64,000 nt of DNA from DATKMP01 sp963790045 (GCA_963790045.1 CAWBMS010000011.1:468735-532734), one strand, 5' to 3'; positions 1 through 9,968 are shown, numbered from the stretch's first letter. Notes: generated from the sequence alone by a model not told the origin. Numbers and translations: made by a program.

Positions 1-1
1 T

Positions 2-1670
2 ATATATACACCTGCAGTTTCACTTGGGGTTGCGACAAGAACAATTACTAATAACATTACATCAGGAAGTCGTCAATTTTCAGGTATTATCTCTGGAAAT
101 AGTGGAGTAGGTTTAACAATAAGTGGAACGGGAACTACACCGATTATTTTAAGCGGGGCTAATATCTATACAGGGTTAACTACTGTTTCTGGAAGCACAT
201 TACAATTAAATAGAACAGGTGGAACTACTATTCCTATTACTAATGATATTAATATCAATGGAGGAATTTTAAAAGTCAGCACTAATCAAACAATAAATAA
301 TTTTAGCATGACATCTGGTACTGTTACTGTTGATGCAAATACTACATTAACAATTACTGGAACTTATAATGTTACAGGTGGAATAATTAACAACTCAGGA
401 ACTATTAAATTAAACGGTGGTGCTACATCTTTCCCCGGATCAGGTGTAACAATTAATAATGGTACTTCAAACACTATAACAAATCTTGAAATAGCAACTA
501 GTAGTGATGTAATAGCTACTTTGGCTTTTACTGTTGGGGGCACACTTACACTTACTAGTGGTAAACTTACGCTTGGTGCAAATAATCTTACTATTGGTAG
601 TACCTATTAGCGGTGCAAGTGCAACAAGTTATATTGTTACCAACAGCACAGGCGCCTTGCTGCAAAGTGTGGCTGCATCTTCGAGTAAAACCTTTCCTGT
701 TGGTACTGCTTCTGCGTATGCACCAGTAACAGTCGCCAATCAAGATGGCACAAATGCAGATGGATACAGTGCTCTCGTTGCTTCTGCTACCGCAGGTAGT
801 AATAGCGGTGCCGATCGTGTTCAACTTCAATGGACAGTTGGTCGATCAGGTGCAACGGTTTATGCAGCGACATTCCAATGGCCGGGTACTGCAGAGGGAA
901 CAAACTTTGCAGCGAATCGAGCCACATACGATCAATTATATGATATTAGCAACCCGACAACGAATCTTTACAGTTCATCGAACTTGACCGGTGATCCATA
1001 TACAGTAACAAGTGTTAATACGTTAAACACAAACACAAGCTACGCTATTGGTAATGGCGCATCAGCTCTTCCCGTCGAACTCACTTCTTTCACCGCAACC
1101 GGCACACACAACGGCGCAATGTTAGTATGGAAGACGGCAACAGAGAAGAACAACTACGGTTTCAACATTGAGCGGCGAGTAGTAAATAGTCAAACATCCC
1201 CTCCTTACCAAGGAGGGGATGTAAGGGGTGGTTGGAGCAAGGTCGGGTTTGTTGCAGGTCATGGCACAAGCAACAGTGCAAATTCCTACAGCTATGCCGA
1301 TGCCAATGTTTCAGCAGGCACGTACGCATATCGCATTGCACAGATCGATAACGATGGAACGGTGAAGACATACAATGAATCTGAAGTCACGGTTGGTGCG
1401 GCGGCGAAAATTTTATCGTTGTGCAATTATCCCAATCCGTTTAACCCGACGACGACGGTTGAGTTCACCGTTCCGACCGACGGCATGACGACGGTAAAAA
1501 TTTACAACATTCTGGGACAGGAAGTTGTTACGGCATTTCGCGGTGATGTGAAAGCCGGACAATATCAGCACGCAACATTCGATGGCTCAAAGCTTTCCTC
1601 GGGCGTCTATTTCTATTCGATTGAAAACAACGGCCAGCGCATGGTCAAGAAAATGTTGATGATGAAATGA
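2..1670 (+). CDS. T9SS-exported beta-repeat surface protein, 5'-truncated, one frameshift
   Basis: The reading frame is already open at the first bases, so the N-terminus lies outside the window. The first ~200 residues are Gly/Thr/Asn-rich short beta repeats; SGANIYTGLTTVSGSTLQL resembles the autotransporter-associated beta-strand repeat. At about 601-605 the frame hits a stop, but the protein continues in another frame (ISGASATSYIVTNSTGAL), so one base is in excess there. The second part has a domain beginning LPVELTSFTA with conserved NYGFNIERR and KVGFVAGHGTSN, and ends with a T9SS type A sorting domain (NYPNPFNPTTT, then LSSGVYFYSI). I infer an outer-membrane-exported adhesin-like protein. 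A palindrome encodes a 12-residue insert in the linker (see 1195-1221). The stop codon lies inside a hairpin repeat. Confidence 0.8.
1195..1221. repeat. Perfect palindrome inside a coding region
   Basis: Twelve-base arms, catcccctcctt and its exact reverse complement, flank a 3-nt loop. The palindrome is in frame and contributes SPPYQGGDVRGG to the upstream protein, between ERR and W-KVGFV. The paralogous domain at about 4550-4600 has unrelated sequence at the same point. It looks like a small dispersed palindromic element that inserts into tolerant linkers. Confidence 0.75.
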
Positions 1671-1760
1671 TGAAATCATTTCGTCGAAATCCCGTTGGGA
1701 TTGATGATGAAATAACGAAGTTATTTTCATCGAAGTCCCGTACAGCGAGATTGATGATGA
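1661..1760. repeat. Tandem hairpin repeats with 3-nt loops
   Basis: Two related ~45-bp units, each starting gatgatgaaat. Unit 1 contains gaaatgat-gaa-atcatttc (1664-1682) and aatccc-gtt-gggatt (1688-1702). Unit 2 contains gaaataac-gaa-gttatt with one extra T, followed by a degenerate second hairpin. The stop codon of the preceding gene falls inside unit 1. It may protect the mRNA 3' end or be a REP-type element. Confidence 0.6.
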
Positions 1761-1805
1761 AATAGCAATTAGTTGTTGGGGCGGATGGTGTCCGCCGAAA
1801 AGTAG

Positions 1806-1825
1806 GGACACAATACATTGTGTCC
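1806..1825. repeat. Perfect inverted repeat
   Basis: ggacacaat and attgtgtcc flank a 2-nt centre. It lies between the hairpin repeats and the terminator and could be a protein site or part of the REP cluster. Confidence 0.45.
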
Positions 1826-1831
1826 AATAAG

Positions 1832-1862
1832 GGCAGTGAGAGAAATCTTGCTGCCTTTTTTT
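1832..1862 (+). terminator. Weak intrinsic terminator after the first gene
   Basis: A short ggcag/ctgcc stem (1832-1836 with 1851-1855) is followed by seven T residues. The stem is only 5 bp, so this is a weak candidate; position and T-run fit termination of the upstream surface-protein gene. Confidence 0.4.
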
Positions 1863-1878
1863 GTAAGATGCTTTGGGA

Positions 1879-1927
1879 GGTGTGAGACACCGCACTTGGT
1901 ACAAACTCAGGAAGGTGTCAGACATCT
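1879..1927. repeat. GTGTC-type REP palindromes
   Basis: Two small palindromes, ggtgt-gag-acacc (1879-1891) and aggtgtc-a-gacatct (1913-1927). The same core recurs at 47218-47248. The ggtgtc/gacacc core resembles REP sequences associated with REP-transposases; no such transposase is in the window. Confidence 0.55.
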
Positions 1928-2428
1928 GCTTTGTCAGGGCTATCTATAGACAACTGAATCAGAAAAGACAACTCCTGCGGAATTCTTTTGTAGAATCTAC
2001 ACCAATATTTTTGGTTTTTGCGAGTATCTAAATGGCATGACTCGATAAAACAATTCATTCGTAGTATTCCTGTCTCTTCCTATCATACATTCAAATTATT
2101 CTCGTGTGGCATCAAAATTGAATCTCTTGTATCTATAGCGAAGAGATAGAATACTATCATATATTCGTTTAAATAAGTAAATTGTTCTCTGTAGATAGAT
2201 GAAGCAAGATGGAATTGTCTTGTTGCGCAGGCCAAGTGCCGAAGTAGTGGGGATAGCTCCCAGCCATCCGACAGTATAATTCCTCCAGATTATTTTTATT
2301 TCAATCGCTGCAGAGTGATCAGGTGAAATGTTGCATCGTTGCTTAATATGCCGATGCAAAAATATCTCGCTGTTGTTTGTAGTGATTGAATACTGAGGTG
2401 CACACCAAGCGCCGAGAAGAGAGGAACT
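1928..2428. other. Intergenic region without recognisable gene
   Basis: About 500 bases of mixed AT-rich sequence with no ORF that looks coding and no RNA gene I can recognise. The end must hold the promoter and ribosome-binding site (gagagga, just before 2429) of the secreted nuclease. Confidence 0.5.
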
Positions 2429-5023
2429 ATGAATCATTTTAGTAAAAATCGGTACCGAACTATATCGAAACGCATAGAATACGTATGTCTTTCCATGCCG
2501 TTGTTTGTATCAGTTGTTGTTGCACAATCGTATCAGGCAACCCATTATGTACCGATCACGAATTACTACAACAGTATCGATACAACGAGATCGACTTTCG
2601 TTACCGATCTGCAAAATATTATTTATCCCCACAATCGAATTACATACGATAATTATGATGAGACGAATGTTGCGAACTTTGCCTCGCGCGATACAACGAA
2701 TGGGCAGCGTGTGGTGACATGCGTGTACAGCGGGTTGAATTATGTGTACACGCCGCCATTCAAGTGGTATGGTACGGCCGGCGTGAACGTTGATTCGGGA
2801 TTCAGCCGTGAGCACTCATGGTGTCAGAGCTGGATGCCGAGTGTCAACGCATCGGGGTTCACGAGCCGTCCGGAGTATTCTGACCAGCATCATTTATATC
2901 CGACCAATCAGAAGTATGCAAACGAACCGCGAAACAATCATCCACACGGAATTGTCGCAACTGTCACGAGTAGTTATTTAGAGTGCAAATTGGGAAAAGA
3001 TGCGAATGGATATACTGTGTTCGAGCCGCGGAATAGCCATAAGGGCGATGTTGCGCGAGCAATGTTGTATATGGCGGTATGTTATAATGGCAAGGACGGA
3101 TATGATTGGACATTCAATCATTTGAACAATGTGATCTTGCCGGATTCGATGAAAGAGGGGCCGGAAGATTTGAATACACTTCTTGCATGGAAGTCATCAG
3201 GTATCCGCCGGATGCATGGAGAAAGCACGCAACGAATATGTCGATTCGCTGCAAGGGAATCGCAATCCTTTTATCGATCATCCCTCGTGGGTGAATTTGA
3301 TTGACTTCAATACGTTGACGTTGAAAGGTGCTTCCGTAACACTTGCTACTGAACCAACAAACTATGCTACAAATTTTACCGCAACACTTAATGACAACAC
3401 GACGATTCAATTGAACTGGACAGATGCAGCAGCGGGAACGCAATTACCGTCAGGATATTTGTTAATGGCAAACACCACAAATAGCTTTACCGCGCCAAGC
3501 GATGGAACAACATCTACAGATGATGCGAATTTATCCGATGGATCAGCCGTGGTGAACATTACGTACGGAAGCGGAACGACTTATACATTCAGCGGATTGA
3601 ATACGGAGACGCAGTACGATTTTCGATTATATTCATACAATGGCGATGGAAGTGCGAGAAATTATAAAACAGACGGCACAATGCCTGCGGCAAGTGCGAC
3701 AACAACAGGAACGAGCAGCGTAACACCGAATGGAAAATTGGATTTTGGCACAACGGCAGACGGAACCACAGCAACGACAACCAATACCGGATTTGGAGGA
3801 GTAAGAATCGGTAGTGGCGGTGGTAGTTTTACGATTAAGAATCCAGGACAAACAATCGGGAGTGGCGCAGAATTACAAGGCGTTGCGCCGACCAGCACTT
3901 CTGTGAATAGTGTTGGGATAACGAGTTCAGAATATGGAACCGCAACGACATTATTCACGATTACGTTTCAAGTTTACTTCTCCGGCGGCAGTTCGGGTGA
4001 TTGGTGTTTCTTTGCTGGTAATGGAACTACATTTGGTTCCACGCAAACTTCTCAATTTTTCAGTACAGAGGTTTTTACAGGACTTAAATTTGTTTTCGGC
4101 GCATCAAACGCTATTACGACTTACAACCGTACGTCAAGTGGATGGATACGACGGGCATTATTGGAACGCCTATCGCTCAAAATGTAGCATACACTATTGA
4201 CATCGTAGGGAATAATTCCGCCAACACGGTCACTTATGGATCAAGCAGCGTTGCTGCAAACACATTTGATCTCTATGTCAATGACGTCCTTGTTGGAGAT
4301 GATTTGCCAAAAGCCCAGCTTGCCAATGCGATAAATATTAACGCATTTAGATTCTACGGAGAGAGTTCCACAGGCAATGTAGCTACAATAGCGTTAGACA
4401 ATATTGTGTGGTACAATACGATTGATGTAGCGATTTCCCTACCGGTCGAACTCGTTTCCTTTACAACCGCAAGCAAAGAGAATGGTGCAACGCTGGCATG
4501 GAAAACAGCGACGGAAGTGAACAATTACGGGTTCGAGATTGAAAGAAGAAAAGTAGTTGAGTCTGTGAGTAGTGGAGTCGTTGAGTGGGCGAAAGTGGGA
4601 TTTGTGGCGGGGAATGGTACGAGCAACATAGAACACAATTATTCATACACTGATAATAATATTCCATCTGGAACGTACGCGTATCGGTTAAAGCAGATTG
4701 ACAATGATGGAACATTTAAATATTCGAATGAAACGGAAGTGCAAGTTGGAATGGCTATGAAGATATTGACGCTCGCCAATTATCCCAATCCGTTCAATCC
4801 GACGACAACAATTCAGTTCACAGTCCCAAATGATGGAAAAGCTATTGTGAAAATTTTTAATATGTTAGGGCAGGAAGTTGCAACGGCATTTAGCGGAGAG
4901 GTGAATGCCGGAACAGTGAATAATATAAGTTTCAATGCATCAAAGTTATCGAGCGGTGTGTATTTTGCACGCTTAGAAAATAGCAGACAGGTACAAACCA
5001 AAAAGTTGGTAGTAATGAAATGA
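2429..5023 (+). CDS. Secreted endonuclease I family protein with T9SS tail, three frameshifts
   Basis: The product starts with a signal-like segment and then an endonuclease I (EndA) domain: SREHSWCQSW, then SDQHHLYPTNQKYANEPRNN with the catalytic His region, and later QGNRNPFIDHPSWVN. These nucleases cut DNA or RNA nonspecifically outside the cell. The domain is broken by two compensating single-base losses near 3195 and 3219: the frame reading YPPDAW lies between LLAWKSS and KARNEYVDSLQGN. A third shift near 4140 separates the middle part from the end. The middle has a fibronectin-like segment. The end carries the same LPVEL-SFT domain as the first gene and a sorting tail (NYPNPFNPTTT). The corrected product is about 865 residues. 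I infer extracellular nucleic-acid scavenging through T9SS. Confidence 0.85.
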
Positions 5024-5050
5024 GTCGGTGAGTATATGGTCTTTGAGCTT

Positions 5051-5069
5051 CTACATAGATGAGATGTAG
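5051..5069. terminator. Small hairpin between convergent genes
   Basis: ctacat (5051-5056) pairs with atgtag (5064-5069) across a 7-nt loop, between the ends of the convergent nuclease and yceI-like genes. There is no clear T-run next to the stem, so a terminator role is uncertain. Confidence 0.3.
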
Positions 5070-5100
5070 GAACGAACAATTGTCCGCCCCAGAAATCACT

Positions 5101-5649
5101 TTATTTTATATTGAAGACTGCCTTAAGAAAAAAATGCAAATCGTCGCTTACCGGCACTAACAACAAAGCTGGCCGCTCAACTTTAAATGCTGTAAGACTC
5201 AAGATAAAACCGCCATTCACTTCGAGTTTGTTTTGCGTCCATATTGTTTTGCCAAGCATGGCAATATCTTTGGTGATGCCATGGAACGTCAACTTTCCTT
5301 CAACACGAATGCTGTCGCCATATTGTGTGACTGATGTGCTGGTAAACGTAACATACGGATAGGTGATGGCATCGATCACTTCCATGGCATGGGAATCGCG
5401 ATTCGAATTGCCGCTGTCAAATGTTGTTACATCGACCTGCGCAGTTACTTTGCTGATTTTCTTTTTTGCCAGATCAGCGTCCACACGAAACGCAACATCT
5501 TTGCTTATTGATTCCATTGTATGGAGAGGATGCGATAGTGTATATGTGACTGATGATTCTTCTTTGCTTTCACCGATCGTTTTCATTTGAGCTGATGCAC
5601 CAAAACAAAAACTGAACAGCAGAAAAAATATTTTAATGTACTTTACCAT
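5101..5649 (-). CDS. YceI family periplasmic protein
   Basis: 182 residues with an N-terminal signal peptide (hydrophobic core, then GASAQ) and the YceI lipocalin-like beta barrel. Typical family patterns are visible: DVTTFDSGNSNRDSHAMEV, then YPYVTFTSTSV and a G-LTFHGITKD motif. Family members bind isoprenoid quinones or other amphiphiles in the periplasm. It is the last gene of a three-gene minus-strand run after a b561-like membrane protein and a Rieske lipoprotein. E. coli has the analogous yceJ-yceI pair (cytochrome b561 plus YceI), which supports a redox or quinone-linked role by inference. Confidence 0.85.
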   Translation of the reverse strand: MVKYIKIFFLLFSFCFGASAQMKTIGESKEESSVTYTLSHPLHTMESISKDVAFRVDADLAKKKISKVTAQVDVTTFDSGNSNRDSHAMEVIDAITYPYVTFTSTSVTQYGDSIRVEGKLTFHGITKDIAMLGKTIWTQNKLEVNGGFILSLTAFKVERPALLLVPVSDDLHFFLKAVFNIK

Positions 5650-5661
5650 TCTTCTTATTCC

Positions 5662-6330
5662 TTAAAATGTTACAACGATTAATGATGCGGCAAGCGCTGT
5701 TGCAGTCGTGTAGGCAGATATTTGATGAAAGTGTGCGATCTGCGAATCGGTAGCACGCCGACTGATCATCGAACCGAGAATCGGCGTCAAGACCATTCCC
5801 GTAAAATGAATCCATGCCAGCGTCTTGTGAATCGTTATCGTGCTTGCTTCATCGCGGCGAATCATCGGCGGCGGCGAAAGGACGGCAAGCAATCCTGTTG
5901 CACTATATGAAGCGATGGTTGTTGCAACAAGAATTTTATGATTGGTTACATAACCGCGGTCTCCGTCGATAATTTTTTGGCCAAAATAGATGGCGGTTAT
6001 CATAGACCAAAGTGTAACAAATCCACCGATCTGATGCGCAACGAGCATCGTACGGCGAAGCGATAATTCGCTTTTTCGTGATTCAGGCGTCAGTGGTGCA
6101 GCAATGCCCATGGGACCAAGCAATCCATTTTCTCCCCAAAGTCCTCTTTCCATAAAGCTTATATTTTCCGGCAGCAATCTGGGCTTCATCATCAGCGGAA
6201 GAGAATCGGTTTCTATTGCTGGCAGTGGGGCAAGAAGGGCGCTTCTCACCGATGGAAGATCGGCATACAACTGTCCCTGCATGGTGTGCATTCCCAGAAT
6301 CATGAGAAACATCAACGTTAGAGATTTCAT
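5662..6330 (-). CDS. Cytochrome b561-like four-helix membrane protein
   Basis: 222 residues: a signal-like N-terminus ending MQGQ, about 70 extracytoplasmic residues, then four hydrophobic helices. Histidines sit near helix ends as expected for haem b ligands: LVAHQIGG (helix 1), TNHKILV (helix 2), TIHKTLAWIHFTG (helix 3) and HFHQISAY (helix 4). This suggests a b561-type transmembrane electron carrier; the exact family is not certain. The start is supported by a strong aggagg before the ATG. It lies 12 nt upstream of the yceI-like gene and 31 nt after the Rieske gene, so the three are probably cotranscribed. Confidence 0.65.
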   Translation of the reverse strand: MKSLTLMFLMILGMHTMQGQLYADLPSVRSALLAPLPAIETDSLPLMMKPRLLPENISFMERGLWGENGLLGPMGIAAPLTPESRKSELSLRRTMLVAHQIGGFVTLWSMITAIYFGQKIIDGDRGYVTNHKILVATTIASYSATGLLAVLSPPPMIRRDEASTITIHKTLAWIHFTGMVLTPILGSMISRRATDSQIAHFHQISAYTTATALAASLIVVTF

Positions 6331-6361
6331 AGATAGTCCTCCTGTAGTTGGTATGGATGAA

Positions 6362-6778
6362 TTAGGATGTGACTCTGAGCATGGAACCGTTCAGAGATGT
6401 TTTATACGTAGCCAAAGAACTTGGTGCCGGTCCATTAAGTACGGAACCGTTGGTTGCAAAATTGGAACCATGAAGCGGGCAATGAAATTCGTTTCCATTC
6501 AGTTGATAAGCCACCGTTCCACCCTGATGGGTGCAAATAGAACTGACGGCAACATACGATCCGTCTGCAATGTAGGCAACGATAATGTTATCATTGTAAA
6601 TGTAACCACCTATTGTCTTCAGTGCACTATTAGCAGAAGCATTTAAGTCTAATGTGAAATCGACATTAGTCGGTGGATTGGTAACTTGATCTAACGGGTT
6701 ACAACTTTCAAGTAAGGAACTACAAATAACGGTTGCAGTACCAACTCCCAGCAGCGTGAGGAATTCTTTTCTGTCCAT
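6362..6778 (-). CDS. Rieske [2Fe-2S] lipoprotein
   Basis: 138 residues with both Rieske boxes: CTHQGG and CPLHGS, each giving one Cys and one His ligand to the 2Fe-2S cluster. The N-terminus has a hydrophobic stretch ending LLESC, which reads as a lipobox, so the domain is probably lipid-anchored on the periplasmic face. It is too short for a bc1/b6f Rieske subunit with a transmembrane anchor and has no cytochrome b next to it. As first gene of the run with the b561-like and YceI-like genes, it may pass electrons to or from the b561 protein (inference). Confidence 0.85.
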   Translation of the reverse strand: MDRKEFLTLLGVGTATVICSSLLESCNPLDQVTNPPTNVDFTLDLNASANSALKTIGGYIYNDNIIVAYIADGSYVAVSSICTHQGGTVAYQLNGNEFHCPLHGSNFATNGSVLNGPAPSSLATYKTSLNGSMLRVTS

Positions 6779-6890
6779 TATGATCTCCAGTTAAATGACA
6801 ATGAAAAATATATTTTTATGGACTCCTCTTAAATTCAACGTACAGACATTTTGAAAAGTTCCCCATTTAAGGAAGATGTTGTTCGAATAG

Positions 6891-6929
6891 AAAAAAAGGG
6901 TAGAGACGTACAATCTTGAATCTCTACCC
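6891..6929 (-). terminator. Intrinsic terminator of the aldo/keto reductase gene
   Basis: A 9-bp stem, gggtagaga (6898-6906) with tctctaccc (6921-6929), and a 14-nt loop. On the minus strand the stem is followed by seven T residues (A-run at 6891-6897). It sits about 95 nt beyond the stop of the minus-strand aldo/keto reductase. Confidence 0.85.
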
Positions 6930-7023
6930 TCAATAGGAAGGACACCTATAAATTACTGGTATAGGCAGGAGTGAATTATTCTTTTATGTAAATTGGAATA
7001 TGACTACTCGTATTCCCAATATT

Positions 7024-8010
7024 TTATTTATTCACTGCCGCCATCGTGCGTTCCGGATATCGCAGTCCTTTTGCAGCACCAACTGGAACTGCCGCGTTGA
7101 TTCGCGCAACATCCTGAGCGGATAAAGTAAGTGCGATTGCTTTGATATTTTCTTCTAAATATTTTCGTCTCTTCGTTCCCGGTATCGGTACAATATCAGT
7201 TCCCTGTGCAAGCAGCCATGCGAGCGCTAATTGTGCCGGTGTACATTTTTTTTCTTGAGCAATGGATTCGATACGTTTGAACAATTCAAGATTATGATTG
7301 AAATTTTCTTCCTGAAAGCGCGGGCTGTTGTGGCGAAAATCATCCTTCTGCACATCGGAAATATTTTTAAACGCGCCGGTAAAAAATCCGCGGCCAAGCG
7401 GACTGTACAAAACGAACGTAATTCCAAGCTCACGGCATGTCGGTAAAATTTCTGCTTCCACATCCCGTGTCCAGAGTGAATATTCAGTTTGTAAGGCAGC
7501 GATCGGATGAATCTTTACAGCGCGGCGAATTGTTGCCGGCGCTGCTTCAGACAATCCGAGATATTTTACTTTTCCCTGCTTCACAAGTTCTGCCATTGCA
7601 CCGACGGTTTCTTCAATCGGAACCTGAGGATCGACACGATGTTGGTAATAGAGATCGATGTAATCAGTGCCGAGCCGCTGCAAACTTGCTTCGCAAGCCG
7701 AGCGAACATATTCCGGACGGCCGTTCACGCCAAGGAAACTTCCGTCCGCGCCGCGCACGTTTCCAAATTTTGTTGCAAGTATAATGTTGTGCCGATTGGC
7801 ATGAAGAGCTTGTCCAACCAATTCTTCATTTTTTCCGACACCGTACATATCGGCAGTATCGAAAAAATTTATACCCAATTCGATAGCGCGTTGAATTGTT
7901 GCGGCCGATTCTTCATCGTTTCTACCGGCGTAAAACTCGGACATACCCATACAACCGAGTCCGAGCGCGGAAACTTTTAGATCGCTTTGACCGAGAATTC
8001 TATATTCCAT
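7024..8010 (-). CDS. Aldo/keto reductase (AKR13-like)
   Basis: 328 residues, a full-length NADPH-dependent oxidoreductase with the TIM-barrel family pattern: LGLGCMGMSEFY at the start, GINFFDTADMYG with the catalytic Asp and Tyr, ATKFG with the catalytic Lys and YYQHRVD with the catalytic His. The C-terminal IVPIPGTKR segment fits the cofactor phosphate site. The natural substrate cannot be told from sequence; relatives reduce aldehydes and ketones. It appears monocistronic, with its own terminator. Confidence 0.9.
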   Translation of the reverse strand: MEYRILGQSDLKVSALGLGCMGMSEFYAGRNDEESAATIQRAIELGINFFDTADMYGVGKNEELVGQALHANRHNIILATKFGNVRGADGSFLGVNGRPEYVRSACEASLQRLGTDYIDLYYQHRVDPQVPIEETVGAMAELVKQGKVKYLGLSEAAPATIRRAVKIHPIAALQTEYSLWTRDVEAEILPTCRELGITFVLYSPLGRGFFTGAFKNISDVQKDDFRHNSPRFQEENFNHNLELFKRIESIAQEKKCTPAQLALAWLLAQGTDIVPIPGTKRRKYLEENIKAIALTLSAQDVARINAAVPVGAAKGLRYPERTMAAVNK

Positions 8011-8109
8011 AGTTTATTCTTCCATAAAATTGTAAGGATGAGATTTTATGCATTCTTTACAACAAAGAATCGATGATGAAACGTTCCGGCTAAAATATTC
8101 TACAATATT

Positions 8110-8558
8110 CTATTGATATTCGACGATTTGCTTGAGATGATGTTCCAAATGTCGGATATAGTCGTCAATAAGCCATTCAAGAGTAACATTGTTACCTGTT
8201 TTCCAATACAGCACTCTCTGGTGAGGTATGCTTTTGGAATATGAGAAATTAATTCAACGAATTGTCGGTTGTACACCTCCCAAAACGTGATGAGCTGTGC
8301 GCTAATTATAAATCGATGATAACTAAAATGATTCCAATGGTTCTGGTTGTATGTAATGGTTGGCACTTGCTCAAACTGTACACGGATAAATCTTTGATGG
8401 TTATTCGTTGCGCTGTCAATAAGATGTCCTAAGATTTCTTTTTTACTCCATTTATCGGGCGCGGGTTTATTCGAATATTCATCTTCTGAAAGAGATTTTA
8501 ATAACGGTGGTATGATGGTACAGAGATAATGAAGCCGTTGCAGAGATTGTTCTACCAT
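8110..8558 (-). CDS. DinB-like metal-binding four-helix protein, frameshifted near its end
   Basis: The protein has DinB_2 features: APDKWSKKEILGHLIDSATNNHQRF with the first metal-site His, then YNQNHWNHF. In the uncorrected frame the C-terminus is unlike the family and ends at 8100. In the neighbouring frame the DNA reads VTLEWLIDDYIRHLEHHLKQ and stops at 8110, exactly the expected last helix with its His residues. One base is therefore missing near 8190-8200, after GKQVT. DinB-fold proteins include thiol transferases and are often stress-linked; no function can be assigned here. Confidence 0.8.
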
Positions 8559-8642
8559 ACGATGATCCTTTACAAATGGCGGTGTAATTTGTTTTCTTTT
8601 GTTGAACCTAAAATAAAAAGTTCAATCAGTTTGAGAAAATAT

Positions 8643-9968
8643 TTATGGTATAATTTTATCGACCGTTTCTAATTTATTCCCTTCACGTTTATCTGCACGC
8701 AAAAGGAGAATAGCAAAGATTAAACCAATAATGCCAAGCGTGGAGAACATTATCATACTTGCGGTGTAATCTTTTGTCGTATCACGCAGCAATCCGTTGA
8801 GCCACGGGAATAAGGCAAGCCCGAAATTTTGAATCGTGGTTGTTAATCCGAATGCTGTGCCCACGCGATTCTTTTCTACGAGTAACGGAATGGACGGCCA
8901 CATTGCCGCAGGTACCATCACGAATGCTGCGCCGAGAATGATCATCGGAATTGCCGGCTGCACCATCGTAAATGCCATCGTTAAAAATGCGGGAACCATA
9001 AAGATCGATCCGATCACCATAACGGAAGCGCGCTTGCCGACTTTATCTACTAATTGCCCGAAGAATGGCGCGAGACACATCGATGCAAAAATAATGATGG
9101 TGGTTGTCCCGCCTGCCGTACTGAACATGTGAATGACGTTGTAAAATACTTGCGTAAAGAATCCGCCTTCTGAACCGACGGTCAGCGGTAAGCCCCATTT
9201 GCTGTTAAAGAAATCTGTGGAAAGTGCAGTAAATGGAAAGATTGCAGAATAAAATGTGAGGCACAGCAGCGTCACGTACCAATACGATGCGCTAAACTTT
9301 TTGATGTCCGAAAAAACAATTTTATCGCCGCCGCCTTCTTCTTGCAGCTTCAGAGCTTTTTCGCCGTGCATATCCATACCAACATATAACAAGTTGGCAA
9401 GCAGCGACAGTACGCAAAAGATGACAGCAGCCCACAGTGCTGCGCTGTATGTCCCGAAGTAACCTGCAATCAATGCTTCGGTATTGAAACTGAACAATGT
9501 TCCGAGACGGCTTAATGTCAAGCCGACACCAAAGGCGAAGGCAAGTTCCTTACCTTTGAACCATCTCGTAAAGATAGCGCTTTGTGCAACGACCAATGAT
9601 TCCGATCCCCATCCGAAAATAAATCTGCCGAAAAATAAGATCCAGACATTCGGTGCAAGCGCAACGATAAGCGCACCGATAGTAACGAGTGCTGAAAAAA
9701 TCATGCTTGCTTTGCGCGTGCCGACTTTATCGATGAGCAAACCGCCGATGAAGACGGAAAGAATTGCTGCAACGCTGTACAGTGTGTAGGTTTGTCCGAT
9801 GGTTTCACGATCTATGCCGAGCGCTTTGGTAAGGACGGGAGCAATTGCGCCGATGCTGTCGTACGCAAAATAACTTCCGAAGGTGAGAAGACTTACAACA
9901 ATTAAAACAGAATAACGATATAATCGTCCGGTTGGATGAAAAATACCTGAGGGTTGATTATCATTCAT
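8643..9968 (-). CDS. MFS transporter similar to MFSD1, probable dipeptide transporter
   Basis: 441 residues with about twelve hydrophobic helices. Several stretches follow the eukaryotic MFSD1 pattern as I recall it: GRFIFGWGSESLVVAQ, RWFKGKELAFAFG and later GTAFGLTTTIQNFGLALF. MFSD1 is a lysosomal dipeptide carrier. The gene is last in a minus-strand run with pepD, an OPT oligopeptide transporter and proline dehydrogenase, which independently suggests small-peptide transport. Direction of transport and exact substrate are inference. The N-terminal helix pair carries the usual MFS A-motif region (GGLLIDKVGTRKA). Confidence 0.75.
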   Translation of the reverse strand: MNDNQPSGIFHPTGRLYRYSVLIVVSLLTFGSYFAYDSIGAIAPVLTKALGIDRETIGQTYTLYSVAAILSVFIGGLLIDKVGTRKASMIFSALVTIGALIVALAPNVWILFFGRFIFGWGSESLVVAQSAIFTRWFKGKELAFAFGVGLTLSRLGTLFSFNTEALIAGYFGTYSAALWAAVIFCVLSLLANLLYVGMDMHGEKALKLQEEGGGDKIVFSDIKKFSASYWYVTLLCLTFYSAIFPFTALSTDFFNSKWGLPLTVGSEGGFFTQVFYNVIHMFSTAGGTTTIIIFASMCLAPFFGQLVDKVGKRASVMVIGSIFMVPAFLTMAFTMVQPAIPMIILGAAFVMVPAAMWPSIPLLVEKNRVGTAFGLTTTIQNFGLALFPWLNGLLRDTTKDYTASMIMFSTLGIIGLIFAILLLRADKREGNKLETVDKIIP

